Source: G021776435 sp046756245
GTDB taxonomy: Bacteria; Pseudomonadota; Alphaproteobacteria; Caulobacterales; Parvularculaceae
NCBI GenBank assembly: GCA_046756245.1
Contig: JBHHVZ010000023.1
Coordinates: forward strand, 1 to 32,714
DNA: 32,714 bases
Reading direction: 5' to 3'
The notes beneath the pieces were generated by a model, which saw nothing but the letters and a program-made list of their open reading frames with translations, ran no database searches and was not told the DNA's origin. Shown here in pieces: positions 16,686-27,035 of this stretch. Position 1 is the stretch's first letter, and every line of letters begins with the position of its first letter. A program made the position numbers and the translations under genes.

Positions 16686-16779
16686 AAGATCGGTTCCTTC
16701 TGGAGCAGTATGGAGAAACTGGATCCGGGCCGCGTCCGTCGGGACGCGCGGAGGGCCGATGCGCGCGCACGCATACAGG

Positions 16780-16819
16780 AAAAAAGACCGCCGCGCTACA
16801 GGAGCGGCCGGCGTTTTTC
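16780..16819 (-). terminator. Rho-independent terminator after the desaturase gene
   Basis: On the minus strand a GC-rich stem (CGCCG..CGC pairing with GCG..CGGCG across the loop TCCTGTA, with a 2-nt bulge) is followed by TTTTTT. It lies 20 bp beyond the desaturase stop. The plus strand also ends in TTTTT, so it may work both ways. Confidence 0.65.
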
Positions 16820-16838
16820 TGATTGAAAGCGGCTCTGC

Positions 16839-18050
16839 TCAGGCTGCGTCGGCCGCGACTGGCGCGAGGACGGGCGCGGCCTCAAAAGCCAGAGACGGTC
16901 CGGTCTGACGGCCGTCGAAATCCGTCCAGTAATGCTCCTTGTAATTATAGAGCTTACACGCCTTAAGAACCCGCCAATATTCGCGAAAAGTGAATCTGAA
17001 ACTGATTATATCGTCGCGGTAGCGGGCGGACAGCTTTTCCTGCGCTTGCTTCAACCGATAAACCGGGACGGAAGGCAACGCATGATGAACGGTGTGCGCC
17101 ATCGCGTCGTTGATAAGTCCAAGGCTTTTCGTCGACATGTCCACATCCGTCGTGGCCAGAATGGCGGCTCTGTAAAACGACCATTCGGCCGGATCGTCGA
17201 ACCAGCGGACGCCGGGATGCGTGTGCTGAAGATAGGTGCTGAGTCCGAAAACGTGGCACCAGACGGCGAAGGGAATGAGCCACCCGATCAGGAAGATCGC
17301 GAGCAGGCTGCGGTTGGGCGTCATCGCATCGCCGAGCACGAAAACGCCGCCGACGGTCAGCGCAAGCGCCGCGACAACGAACAGGCCGTCGGGCGCATGC
17401 CTGCGCCATTTTTCGCGAAATTCTGGGGCGACAGGAAGAATAAGCCGCTTCAGCCAGACCTCGATGAAAGTATAAAGCCCATGGCCGAAAGGACTGCGAT
17501 AGATGCGCTCGAGCTGACGGCGAAGAGGAGGCGCCTTGGCGAAACTTTCCGGATCCATCGGCGTCCAGGCGAAATCGCACCCGCGTAAATTTGTCTTTCC
17601 ATGATGATGGATGTTGTGGCCTTCGATCCATAAGCTTGGCGAAAAAGCGCAAGGGATGAATGCAAGCCGCCCGAGCATCCGATTAGCTTTACGCGAAGGC
17701 GCAAAAGCGTCGTGCATGCAGTCGTGCCCGATAATGAAAAGATGCGTGATCGCCAGACCGTTGGCGACGGCTGAGACAAGATTGAGGACGAGCGGCAGAG
17801 GCGCCAGCGCGCCGATGAGCGTCAGACAATAAAATGCGGCGCAGGCGACGAAGATCGTCAAACACGTCTTGTAATTCTGATCCAGAATTACCGCCCGGTC
17901 GTCCGCGCTCAGCCATTCTTTGGGAGAACCAACCCTAAGCGCCGTCGCCGGCGCGCGCAAAGGCGGCGCCGGAACGGTCGGCCCCTTGTTTTCAGAGATG
18001 TCATGTGGAGCGAGTCGGGCGCGCTCCCCCAACAACGCATTGTCCGGCAT
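16839..18050 (-). CDS. Membrane fatty-acid desaturase
   Basis: 403 residues. Three histidine boxes that bind the diiron centre are visible: HDCMH (about residue 108), HNIHHH (about 145) and HTVHH (about 320), with hydrophobic helices between them (about 68-105, 220-240 and 245-270). This is the acyl-lipid desaturase architecture; the enzyme introduces double bonds into fatty acyl chains in the cytoplasmic membrane. The long hydrophilic N-terminus and the HxxxH...HxxHH...HxxHH spacing resemble omega-6/omega-3-type enzymes, but position specificity cannot be judged. It lies between a decarboxylase and a DHS-like gene on the same strand; a terminator follows. Confidence 0.88.
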   Translation of the reverse strand: MPDNALLGERARLAPHDISENKGPTVPAPPLRAPATALRVGSPKEWLSADDRAVILDQNYKTCLTIFVACAAFYCLTLIGALAPLPLVLNLVSAVANGLAITHLFIIGHDCMHDAFAPSRKANRMLGRLAFIPCAFSPSLWIEGHNIHHHGKTNLRGCDFAWTPMDPESFAKAPPLRRQLERIYRSPFGHGLYTFIEVWLKRLILPVAPEFREKWRRHAPDGLFVVAALALTVGGVFVLGDAMTPNRSLLAIFLIGWLIPFAVWCHVFGLSTYLQHTHPGVRWFDDPAEWSFYRAAILATTDVDMSTKSLGLINDAMAHTVHHALPSVPVYRLKQAQEKLSARYRDDIISFRFTFREYWRVLKACKLYNYKEHYWTDFDGRQTGPSLAFEAAPVLAPVAADAA

Positions 18051-18410
18051 TTGCGCCTCTCTCTCACAGGCTTTCGCCGCAATTTGGCGAGGCGGAAATA
18101 TAAAAGAGAAGAGGTAACCCTTAGTAAACGAATGAACGAATTTTAATATGAACTCGGTGATTATTTCATCACGCGGCGCTGTTTTCCGCCGCTTAAGATT
18201 AACAAGTCTATTTGCTTTTTCAGCTCAGAGTCCAACCGAAGATTATCACTATGGGCGCGTTGTTTGCATGACAGACGTTCGCCCGCCTCATAAAGGGCTG
18301 GTCCGGGCTCTGAAAGTAAGAGAAAAGAGCCTGAGCCGATATGGTCTGGCGCAAGCGATCGTCTGATGATTGTCCGACTGTCCACGGGGTTCGTGTTTTC
18401 GTTCAGGCTC
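18051..18410. other. 360-bp gap without a convincing gene
   Basis: This region lies between the decarboxylase 3' end and the desaturase 5' end. It is AT-richer than its surroundings and presumably holds the desaturase promoter. A 72-codon plus-strand frame (18148-18366) has no ribosome site and an unconvincing composition. Weak hairpins (GCGGCG/CGCCGC near 18174-18193, GGCTCT/AGAGCC near 18307-18332) lack T-runs. I see nothing else. Confidence 0.5.
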
Positions 18411-19598
18411 TTAGTCGCCTGTCGCCGCCGCGACGTTTTCGTTCGCAGGGCTGTCATACATGGAATAAATCGGCGCGTCCTCAACGACGGCTTCGAGGTA
18501 TTCGCCAAACCCGTTGAACTTTCCGGCAAGCGCGGCGCCATAGGCGCCGGTTAGGCCGAATTCGATATAGTCGCCTTCGCTCACATCGTCAGGCAAGAAG
18601 AACGGGCCCGGCATGGCGTCGATGGAGTCGCAGGTGGGCCCGAACAGCCGATAGGGCGCCAGCGGGCGCGGCGGCGCGTCCCCTCTGCGCAGAACCCGCG
18701 CCGGAAACACCAGCCCGTCATGGGCGGCGTCGAACAGCGCGCCGTAAGCGCCGTCATTGATGTAAAGCGCATCGTTCTTGCGCAGCTCGACACGCGTCAC
18801 ATGGCTGCCCGCCTCGGCGCAAAGCGCGCGTCCCGGCTCGCACCAAAGGCCGGCGTTTTCGAGCACCGGCATGGTTTCGAACGCGGCCGCAATTTCGGCG
18901 GCGTAATGCTCAAGCGGCGGCGGAACGAGGCCCGGATACGGGGCGGGAAAACCGCCGCCCACATCGACGATATCGACGGTGACCGACGCCTGGCGGATCA
19001 GCTCGCCTGCAGCCGCCATCGCCAGCCTGTAGGCTTCCGGGCGCATGCATTGCGAGCCCACATGAAAACTGACGCCAAGCGCTTCGGCGCAGACGCGCGT
19101 CTCACGAAGCAGCATCACCGCTTCCGAGCCGGCCGCGCCGAACTTGCCGGCGAGCTTGTGAGCCGCATAATCAGACGCCGCCGCAAGACGGACGATCAGG
19201 CGCAGATCCTTCGCCCCGGCGGTTTCGGCGACGATCTTGTTGAGCTCGTCAGCGCTGTCGAGCGCGAAGGTTCGAACGCCAAACTCGTGATAGGCGCGAC
19301 GAATCGACGAACGCGCTTTGACCGGATGCATGAAGGCGATGTGCGCGTTCGGAAACCGCGCCGCCACACGCTCGATCTCCTGCACTGAAGCAACATCGAA
19401 GCTCCTGACGCCGGCTTCGCTGACAGCGTCGAGAATGAGCGGATGCGGATTGGCCTTGACGGCGTAAAACGTCTCGCCCGGGAAGCTCTGCACGAACCAT
19501 TCGGCCGCGCGTCGCGCGGCGTGGGACCGAATGCAATGTACGGGAAGGTCCGGCCGGAAGGCTAGGACCAGCGCAAGCGCGGAAATTCGCCTTTCCAT
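18411..19598 (-). CDS. PLP-dependent ornithine/diaminopimelate-type decarboxylase (fold III)
   Basis: About 395 residues. Alanine-racemase-fold decarboxylase with the PLP lysine in YAVKANPHP (about residue 47), HVGSQ, the phosphate-binding VDVGGGFPAPYPG, EPGRALCAEAG, and the second-subunit cysteine motif GPTCDSID. The PYPGLVPPPLEHYAAEI and CDSID features fit ornithine/lysine decarboxylases making putrescine or cadaverine rather than meso-diaminopimelate decarboxylase. I chose ATG 19598 (GAGG 9 nt upstream); in-frame TTG 19631 and GTG 19628 would add 11 or 10 residues. With the DHS-like gene downstream it suggests a polyamine pathway. Confidence 0.88.
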   Translation of the reverse strand: MERRISALALVLAFRPDLPVHCIRSHAARRAAEWFVQSFPGETFYAVKANPHPLILDAVSEAGVRSFDVASVQEIERVAARFPNAHIAFMHPVKARSSIRRAYHEFGVRTFALDSADELNKIVAETAGAKDLRLIVRLAAASDYAAHKLAGKFGAAGSEAVMLLRETRVCAEALGVSFHVGSQCMRPEAYRLAMAAAGELIRQASVTVDIVDVGGGFPAPYPGLVPPPLEHYAAEIAAAFETMPVLENAGLWCEPGRALCAEAGSHVTRVELRKNDALYINDGAYGALFDAAHDGLVFPARVLRRGDAPPRPLAPYRLFGPTCDSIDAMPGPFFLPDDVSEGDYIEFGLTGAYGAALAGKFNGFGEYLEAVVEDAPIYSMYDSPANENVAAATGD

Positions 19599-19888
19599 CT
19601 CATGGAACCTCGCAAAAGCTGCTTCCACCAAGCGCCAATCTTGCGGAGAGGTCCCATGGGATTGGCGAACTCGCCACGTAGGAAAACTTGCGCGGTTTGT
19701 AAAGAAAAAATCTTGCGCGCAAACATGGCCGGCGTTGTCGGCACCCTTGTCTCTGGGCTGCTAAATCCTTGTAATTCTGTGAATATTTACCTTCAAGCCC
19801 TTCCGCTAATCTTGGCGATCCGGCAAAATTTCCGACTGAAGATAAGCGCTGCGACGCCGTTCTGCGGCGGCGCGGACAGGAGGCGAGG

Positions 19889-20158
19889 ATGGCGGTCGAT
19901 CCGGCGTTCGCATGTCAATTGCAAGGGTATCGTCTGGCGACGGCGGAAATCCTCTATTGCATGCCTGACCATCCCGGCCTTCTCCAGAGCTATGTCTGGC
20001 AGGATTACGACCTCGCGCCGCATTATCCGGTGCTGTGCAAATTCCTCGATTTCTGGGTGCGTGAACTCGACGGCCGCCTGCATTCGGTAAAGCTCGCGGG
20101 CAAGCGGCTCGTCTCCCCCGCCGACATCGCGTCGGGGCGGGTTTACAGCCTGCACTGA
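19889..20158 (+). CDS. usg: Usg-family protein
   Basis: 89 residues matching the small Usg family of alphaproteobacteria in length and sequence (GYRLATAEILYCMPDHPGLLQSYVWQDYDLAPHYPVLCKFLDFWVRELDGRLHSV). The function is unknown; homologues are often found near trp genes, which is not the case here. GGAGG lies 8 nt upstream of the ATG. The gene is divergent from the decarboxylase and convergent with a membrane protein, so it is probably monocistronic. Confidence 0.85.
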   Translation: MAVDPAFACQLQGYRLATAEILYCMPDHPGLLQSYVWQDYDLAPHYPVLCKFLDFWVRELDGRLHSVKLAGKRLVSPADIASGRVYSLH

Positions 20159-20197
20159 AGCCGGCCGCGCCAGATCCGGTTTTTCCTCGCGCGCGAG

Positions 20198-20629
20198 TCA
20201 GGCGCGCGCCGGCGCGCGCGACGCGCCTTCGCCGCCGAAGCGCTCCGCGAGGCCGCCGGCGATCAGGCCGAAGACCGCGCCTTCAAGCACGATCCACCAA
20301 GGCGAAGTGAAGCCCATCACCGGCTCAGCCGCCATGACGGGAGCAAAGATGTCGAAGACAAAGAGCGTCAGGACGAAATTCATCCAGGCGCCGGTCAATG
20401 TCCCGCACGCCCACCAGGGTATGTGAAACTTCAGGACAGGCTGAAAATCCAGTACGCCGAATATGGCGACAAGGGCGCCCAGAGTGACGTACCAGAACAA
20501 AACGCCGAAACGGAGCATCAGGTCGTCGAAGCCGAACACCGGCATGAGGAAAAAGCCGACGAGGCCGAATATGAGGCCGAAAGCCTTGCCGACGGCGATA
20601 CGCGTCACGAGCGACGGTTTCAAAGTCAT
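20198..20629 (-). CDS. Hypothetical four-helix membrane protein
   Basis: 143 residues with hydrophobic segments at about 9-32, 41-62, 75-98 and 108-128. The start VTRIAVGKAFGLIFGLVGFFLMPVFGF and the segments WWACGTLTGAWMNFVLTLF and PWWIVLEGAVFGLIAGGLAERFGGEG have the look of a small conserved inner-membrane protein, but I do not recognise the family. The ATG at 20629 has GGAGGCGGCC upstream. It converges on usg with a 39-bp gap. Confidence 0.75.
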   Translation of the reverse strand: MTLKPSLVTRIAVGKAFGLIFGLVGFFLMPVFGFDDLMLRFGVLFWYVTLGALVAIFGVLDFQPVLKFHIPWWACGTLTGAWMNFVLTLFVFDIFAPVMAAEPVMGFTSPWWIVLEGAVFGLIAGGLAERFGGEGASRAPARA

Positions 20630-20735
20630 GGCCGCCTCCTTTCCGCTGTCAATTTAATATAGGAAGACGCGGGCGGCGCGCCAAGCGGACGCAGGCGGCG
20701 CGGCCGGGATTTGCAGAGTTTTGATTTTTACTTTT

Positions 20736-20875
20736 GTCATTCCGGAAATCGCGTGAGCGATTATCCGGAATCCATGCCTGAGCCCATCCCTGCGATCGGC
20801 GGTGAAGCCGGCGCACATGGACAAGACAGCGGAATGGATTCCGGGTTCCGCGCTAACGCGCGGCCCCGGAATGAC
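20736..20875. repeat. 140-bp palindromic intergenic repeat with GTCATTCCGG ends
   Basis: The ends GTCATTCCGG (20736-20745) and CCGGAATGAC (20866-20875) are perfect inverted repeats. Internal GGAATCC-type arms (TCCGGAATCC near 20765, GGATTCCGGG near 20836) and short hairpins (CGCGTGAGCG; CGCGCTAACGCGCG) add structure. This form of GTCATTCCGG repeat is common in alphaproteobacterial intergenic regions. It occupies half of the gap between the small membrane protein and aconitase. No gene is seen in that gap. Confidence 0.7.
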
Positions 20876-20903
20876 AGTAAGAGATCTTGAATCTCAACAA
20901 ACC

Positions 20904-23645
<2,742 letters not shown>

Positions 23646-23822
23646 GGGAAATCTCCGGTCTGGGAATGTCTTAAAATCGCCGCTCTTATGGCCTATGCGC
23701 GCTTCACGTGCAATTCACAGCCGCGGGGCTGGTCGCGACCGCAGCACCGGTCGCGTCGCATTCCGAAATATGGTATCGCGCTCGGCGAAGACCAGATAAG
23801 GATCAAAGGGAGTCCGATCCAG

Positions 23823-24341
23823 ATGATGCGACGCGCGATTGCAACAGCCTTAGCCGCCTGTCTAGCCGCCGGGCCGCTTGCGCCCTTCGGCGCCGGCGCC
23901 GCCGAACCCACGGCGATCGCCACCTATCGCGACTGGAACGTATTCGTACGGGAAATCGAGGGCGACAAGATCTGCTTCGCGGCGACCGACGCGAAGGACA
24001 AGTCGCCGAAGTCGGTCAATCATGGCGACGTCTTTTTTCTTGTGGCGACGTGGAAGTCGGGGGCGGCGAAGAACCAGCCGAGCCTGATGACCGGGTACAA
24101 TCTGAAAGACGAACCCGAACCGACGGTGCGCATCGGCTCCGACAAATGGGAGATGTATGTTTCGGGGATGGAAGCGTTCATCGAAAGTCCGGGCGAAGAA
24201 GCGCGCCTCATCACCGCCATGCGGCGCGGCTCGGACATGCGCATCTCAGCGGTCTCCACACGCGGCACGGCGACTAGCTATGTGATGTCGCTGCTCGGTG
24301 TTTCAGCGGCGCTCGACCGCGTCGCCAAGGCTTGTCGCTAG
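23823..24341 (+). CDS. IalB-family periplasmic protein
   Basis: 172 residues. A signal peptide (MMRRAIATALAACLAAGPLAPFGAGAAE, cleavage near residue 27) is followed by the invasion-associated-locus-B-type domain: YRDWNVFVREIEGDKICFAATD, VFFLVATWKSG, DKWEMYVSGMEAFIES and a C-terminal helix ending KACR. Two cysteines (in KICFA and KACR) are placed to form a disulfide, as in the family. IalB-like proteins are common in free-living alphaproteobacteria and the name does not imply virulence. I chose ATG 23823 (GGGAG about 10 nt upstream); ATG 23826 is equally possible. Confidence 0.85.
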   Translation: MMRRAIATALAACLAAGPLAPFGAGAAEPTAIATYRDWNVFVREIEGDKICFAATDAKDKSPKSVNHGDVFFLVATWKSGAAKNQPSLMTGYNLKDEPEPTVRIGSDKWEMYVSGMEAFIESPGEEARLITAMRRGSDMRISAVSTRGTATSYVMSLLGVSAALDRVAKACR

Positions 24342-24415
24342 TGGTCCGATTCCGACATTTGCGTCCCTTTGCAGCGAGTCCGAGAGCAAATGTCGGAATC
24401 AAAAGGACCACTAGC
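24337..24415. repeat. Large imperfect palindrome, 26 bp paired
   Basis: GCTAGTGGTCC (24337-24347) pairs with GGACCACTAGC (24405-24415), and GATTCCGACATTTGC (24348-24362) pairs with GCAAATGTCGGAATC (24386-24400), with only an AAAA bulge on one side. The loop is 23 nt. It begins inside the last two codons of the IalB-like gene and may also act as a transcript end, although no T-run follows. It is paired with a second, similar palindrome 27 bp away. Confidence 0.75.
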
Positions 24416-24441
24416 AATTATTTGATTCTAGTGGAGCTTTT

Positions 24442-24495
24442 GAATTTGACATTCGATACGAGACTGGCCGCAAGCGGGGATCGAATGTCAAATTC
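24442..24495. repeat. Second palindrome: 16-bp perfect arms
   Basis: GAATTTGACATTCGAT (24442-24457) and ATCGAATGTCAAATTC (24480-24495) are perfect inverted repeats around a 22-nt loop. Like its neighbour it is preceded by CTAGTGG (24428-24434) and contains GACATT, so the two look like members of one repeat family. It lies 23 bp from the premature end of the queD stub. Confidence 0.7.
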
Positions 24496-24518
24496 GCAGG
24501 CGCGAATAAGGCCGCGCC

Positions 24519-24578
24519 TCAGGGGTCGTAATCGATGAAATGCGCGGCGTCGAACTGGATCGACTTTACGATGCGCAT
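24519..24578 (-). pseudogene. queD: Truncated queD (6-carboxy-5,6,7,8-tetrahydropterin synthase), first 19 codons only
   Basis: Behind a very good ribosome site (AAAGGAG, 6 nt from the ATG at 24578) the frame reads MRIVKSIQFDAAHFIDYDP and stops. FDAAHF with its zinc-ligand histidine is the hallmark N-terminus of QueD. The rest of the enzyme, including the HGHSF motif expected near residue 30, is absent from all frames down to the palindromes at 24337-24495. It sits 48 bp after queE, the usual place of queD in a queC-queE-queD operon. I read it as a queD cut by deletion or element insertion. A functional queD must be elsewhere, or the pathway uses another enzyme. Confidence 0.7.
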
Positions 24579-24626
24579 TGCTGGCTCCTTTGCATGCATG
24601 CGGGCCGGGGTTTGAGGTCCCGGTCT

Positions 24627-25271
24627 TTATGGAATGCCGATCAGCTTGTGGGTCTGCAGGCTCAGCCGCCAACGCGGATGGGCCTTGCAGTAATCGACGG
24701 CGGCGGCTGTATGGCGCGAAAGCGCGGGTCCGTCCATAGGCTGCAGGAAAAAGCGCTTGAAATCGAGGCGCTCAAAGGCTTCGGGCGGCGCGCCCTCCTG
24801 CGGGAATACGAGCTTCAATTCGTCGCCCGACTCTTGAACGAGCGGCGCGCCGGCCTTCGGACTGACGCAGAGCCAGTCGACGCCTGAAGGCGCTGTGAGC
24901 GCGCCGTTGGTTTCTACGCCGATCTCAAAGCCTTTTGCGTGTAGCGCGTCGATGAGGGCGGCGTCGAGCTGCAAGAGCGGCTCGCCGCCCGTGCACACCA
25001 CATAAGCGCGCGCGCCCGTGTCTGCATCCGTCGGCCAGCAATGAGCGACGGCGTCGGCGAGCGCCGCGGCTGTTTCATATTTTCCCCCGCCCGGCCCGTC
25101 TGTTCCGACGAAATCCGTGTCGCAGAATTTGCAGACGGCCCTAGCCCGGTCGCGTTCGAGCCCCGACCACAAGTTGCAACCGGCGAAGCGCAAAAACACC
25201 GCCGGCCGGCCGGTCCGCGCGCCTTCGCCTTGCAGCGTAAAATAGAGTTCCTTTACGGAATAAATGCTCAT
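24627..25271 (-). CDS. queE: 7-carboxy-7-deazaguanine synthase, radical SAM
   Basis: 214 residues. It converts 6-carboxy-tetrahydropterin to 7-carboxy-7-deazaguanine in queuosine synthesis. The cluster motif is CNLWSG...VCKFCDTDF, i.e. Cys-x14-Cys-x2-Cys, the variant known from QueE rather than the CxxxCxxC of most radical SAM enzymes. Other motifs are YFTLQGEGARTGRPAVFLRFAGC, VVCTGGEPLLQLD, EIGVETNGA and a C-terminal RLSLQTHKLIGIP. I chose ATG 25271, which overlaps the queC stop (ATGA) and begins with MSIYSVKELYFTLQGEG; a longer upstream reading runs into queC. It is the second gene of the queCE operon. Confidence 0.95.
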   Translation of the reverse strand: MSIYSVKELYFTLQGEGARTGRPAVFLRFAGCNLWSGLERDRARAVCKFCDTDFVGTDGPGGGKYETAAALADAVAHCWPTDADTGARAYVVCTGGEPLLQLDAALIDALHAKGFEIGVETNGALTAPSGVDWLCVSPKAGAPLVQESGDELKLVFPQEGAPPEAFERLDFKRFFLQPMDGPALSRHTAAAVDYCKAHPRWRLSLQTHKLIGIP

Positions 25272-25987
25272 GTCTCCGTCGTCTCCCGGACATAAGCCGC
25301 CCAACCGCGCGCGCGCAGTTCGCAAGCCGGGCACGCGCCGCATCCATAACCCCACTCACGCCGCACGGAGCGTACGCCGAGATAGCAAGTATGGCTGTGC
25401 TCGTTTACGAGCGCGACAAGCTGCGCGCCGCCGATTTTCTCAGCGAGTTTCCAGCTCTCGGCCTTGTCGAGATGCATCAGCGGCGCCTCGAACCGGAAAT
25501 CGGCGTCCATGCCGAGCCGCAGCGCTTGCGTCTGGGCGGCGAGCGCAGCTTCGCGGCAATCGGGATAACCCGAATAATCCGTCTCGCACATGCCGCCGAC
25601 CAGCACCCCGGCGCCCCGTCGATAAGCATGCGCGCCGGCGAAAACCAGAAAGGCGAGATTGCGCCCGGGCACGAATGTGTTCGGGAGACCGTTCTCGCCG
25701 GCGGCGATCTCGGATTCGCGGGTGAGCGCGGTCTCGCTCAACAAACCGAGACCGGCGAGATCGCACAGCATATCCGGGCCCAGCCGCGCCGCCCAGTCGG
25801 GAAACGCGCGGCTGATTTCCCTGCGCACGGCCGCGCGCGCCCCAAGCTCCACCGCATGGCGCTGGCCATAGTCAAATCCAATGGTCTCGACGAACTGGAA
25901 CCGGTCGAGCGCCCACGCCAGGGCGATCGAGGAGTCCTGTCCGCCGGAAAAAAGCACCAGAGCCTTGTTCTGATCGAGGTTTTGCAT
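25268..25987 (-). CDS. queC: 7-cyano-7-deazaguanine (preQ0) synthase
   Basis: 239 residues. ATP-dependent enzyme turning 7-carboxy-7-deazaguanine into preQ0. The PP-loop SGGQDSS lies at about 14-20, followed by DYGQRHAVEL, PNTFVPGRNLAFL and CETDYSGYPDCR. A C-terminal zinc site is HTCYLG...YGCGACPACELR (four cysteines). Length is typical. The start ATG 25987 has only a weak ribosome site. It heads the operon queC-queE (4-bp overlap) followed by the queD stub, and is divergent from cutA. Confidence 0.96.
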   Translation of the reverse strand: MQNLDQNKALVLFSGGQDSSIALAWALDRFQFVETIGFDYGQRHAVELGARAAVRREISRAFPDWAARLGPDMLCDLAGLGLLSETALTRESEIAAGENGLPNTFVPGRNLAFLVFAGAHAYRRGAGVLVGGMCETDYSGYPDCREAALAAQTQALRLGMDADFRFEAPLMHLDKAESWKLAEKIGGAQLVALVNEHSHTCYLGVRSVRREWGYGCGACPACELRARGWAAYVRETTET

Positions 25988-26076
25988 CTGCTATACTCAC
26001 ACGACCCATACGCCAATGCGCACCCACGGCCCCCTCCCGGACGCCGGGTGTAGGCGCATGCAGGAAGCGGTGCAAC

Positions 26077-26406
26077 ATGAGCTCGAGCGAACTGCGCATT
26101 CTCTACGTCACCGCGCCGGACCTTGAAACGGCCGAGCGCATAGGACGCGTTCTGGTTGAGGAGCGCCTGGCGGCCTGCGTCAATGTGCTGCCCGAGATGC
26201 GCTCGGTATTTCGCTGGCGCGGCGAGATCGAGGTCGACGATGAAACCGTAATGCTGGTGAAGACGACGGCGGCTGCAGCCAATCGCACGCGCGACCGGAT
26301 TCTGGCGCTGCATCCCTATGAAACAGCCTGTGTCGTCGATTTGGGCGTTTCGTCTGAAGGGTCGAATCCCGCCTTTATCGAATGGGCGGCGGGGGAAACT
26401 TCTTAG
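26077..26406 (+). CDS. cutA: Divalent-cation tolerance protein CutA
   Basis: 109 residues, the normal size of this trimeric cytoplasmic protein. Conserved pieces are ILYVTAPDLETAERIGRVLVEERLAACVNVLP, SVFRWRGEIEVDDETVMLVKTT and LHPYETACVVDL. It is linked to metal tolerance in the family, although the direct role is unsettled. AGGAAG lies about 9 nt upstream of the ATG. It precedes msrA by 85 bp on the same strand and may share a transcript. Confidence 0.93.
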   Translation: MSSSELRILYVTAPDLETAERIGRVLVEERLAACVNVLPEMRSVFRWRGEIEVDDETVMLVKTTAAAANRTRDRILALHPYETACVVDLGVSSEGSNPAFIEWAAGETS

Positions 26407-26491
26407 TGAAATCACTTGCGGGATGCGCTGCATCGTCCTTATGTCGGATTCGCCTGATCCCAAACGCGAATAACAAAGCGGGAGACCCGAG

Positions 26492-26977
26492 ATGGCTGAA
26501 ATTGCGACTTTCGCCGCAGGGTGTTTCTGGGGCGTTGAGCAGGCTTTTCGCGAGGTTGACGGCGTTCTGGATACGGAGGTCGGCTATACCGGGGGACACA
26601 AGCCGAACCCCACCTATGAAGACGTCTGCCGCAAGGACACCGGCCATGCGGAGGCTGTGCGGGTTACGTTTGATCCGGAAAAAGTCGGTTTCGACGACCT
26701 GCTCGCCCTGTTCTGGAAAATTCACGATCCCACGCTCTTGAACCGGCAGGGGCCCGACATCGGCGACCAATACCGCACGGCGATCTTTTATCACTCGGAA
26801 AAACAGGCGAAAGCGGCCGAACGCGCCCTCGCCGAAGAAGATTCGTCAGGCCGGCATTCGCGTCCGGTGGTCACGAAGATCGAAGCGTTGGGCGACTGGT
26901 GGCCAGCCGAAGAGTATCATCAGCAATATTTTGAAAAACGCGGCGGCGGAACCTGCGCGGCGACAGTGAAATCGTGA
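26492..26977 (+). CDS. msrA: Peptide methionine-(S)-sulfoxide reductase
   Basis: 161 residues. It repairs methionine-S-sulfoxide in oxidised proteins. The catalytic cysteine is in AAGCFWGVEQAF (about residue 11), followed by EVGYTGGHKPNPTYEDVC, GHAEAVRVTFDP, LFWKIHDPT and GDQYRTAIFYHSEKQ. A resolving cysteine is likely in GGGTCAAT near the C-terminus. GGGAG precedes the ATG by 8 nt. It is probably co-transcribed with cutA. No MsrB domain is fused. Confidence 0.95.
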   Translation: MAEIATFAAGCFWGVEQAFREVDGVLDTEVGYTGGHKPNPTYEDVCRKDTGHAEAVRVTFDPEKVGFDDLLALFWKIHDPTLLNRQGPDIGDQYRTAIFYHSEKQAKAAERALAEEDSSGRHSRPVVTKIEALGDWWPAEEYHQQYFEKRGGGTCAATVKS

Positions 26978-27035
26978 CCAAGCAATTCGAATGTCGCGCA
27001 ACTTTTTGTTAAGAAATTACACGTATAAGTTGTAT

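Noticed and set aside
18148..18366. 72-codon plus-strand ORF in the gap before the desaturase
   Set aside because: No ribosome site, mixed composition and no recognisable feature.
25988..26076. Possible preQ1 riboswitch before queC
   Set aside because: The 89-bp gap lacks the compact H-type pseudoknot sequence pattern, and such riboswitches are not expected ahead of this operon here.
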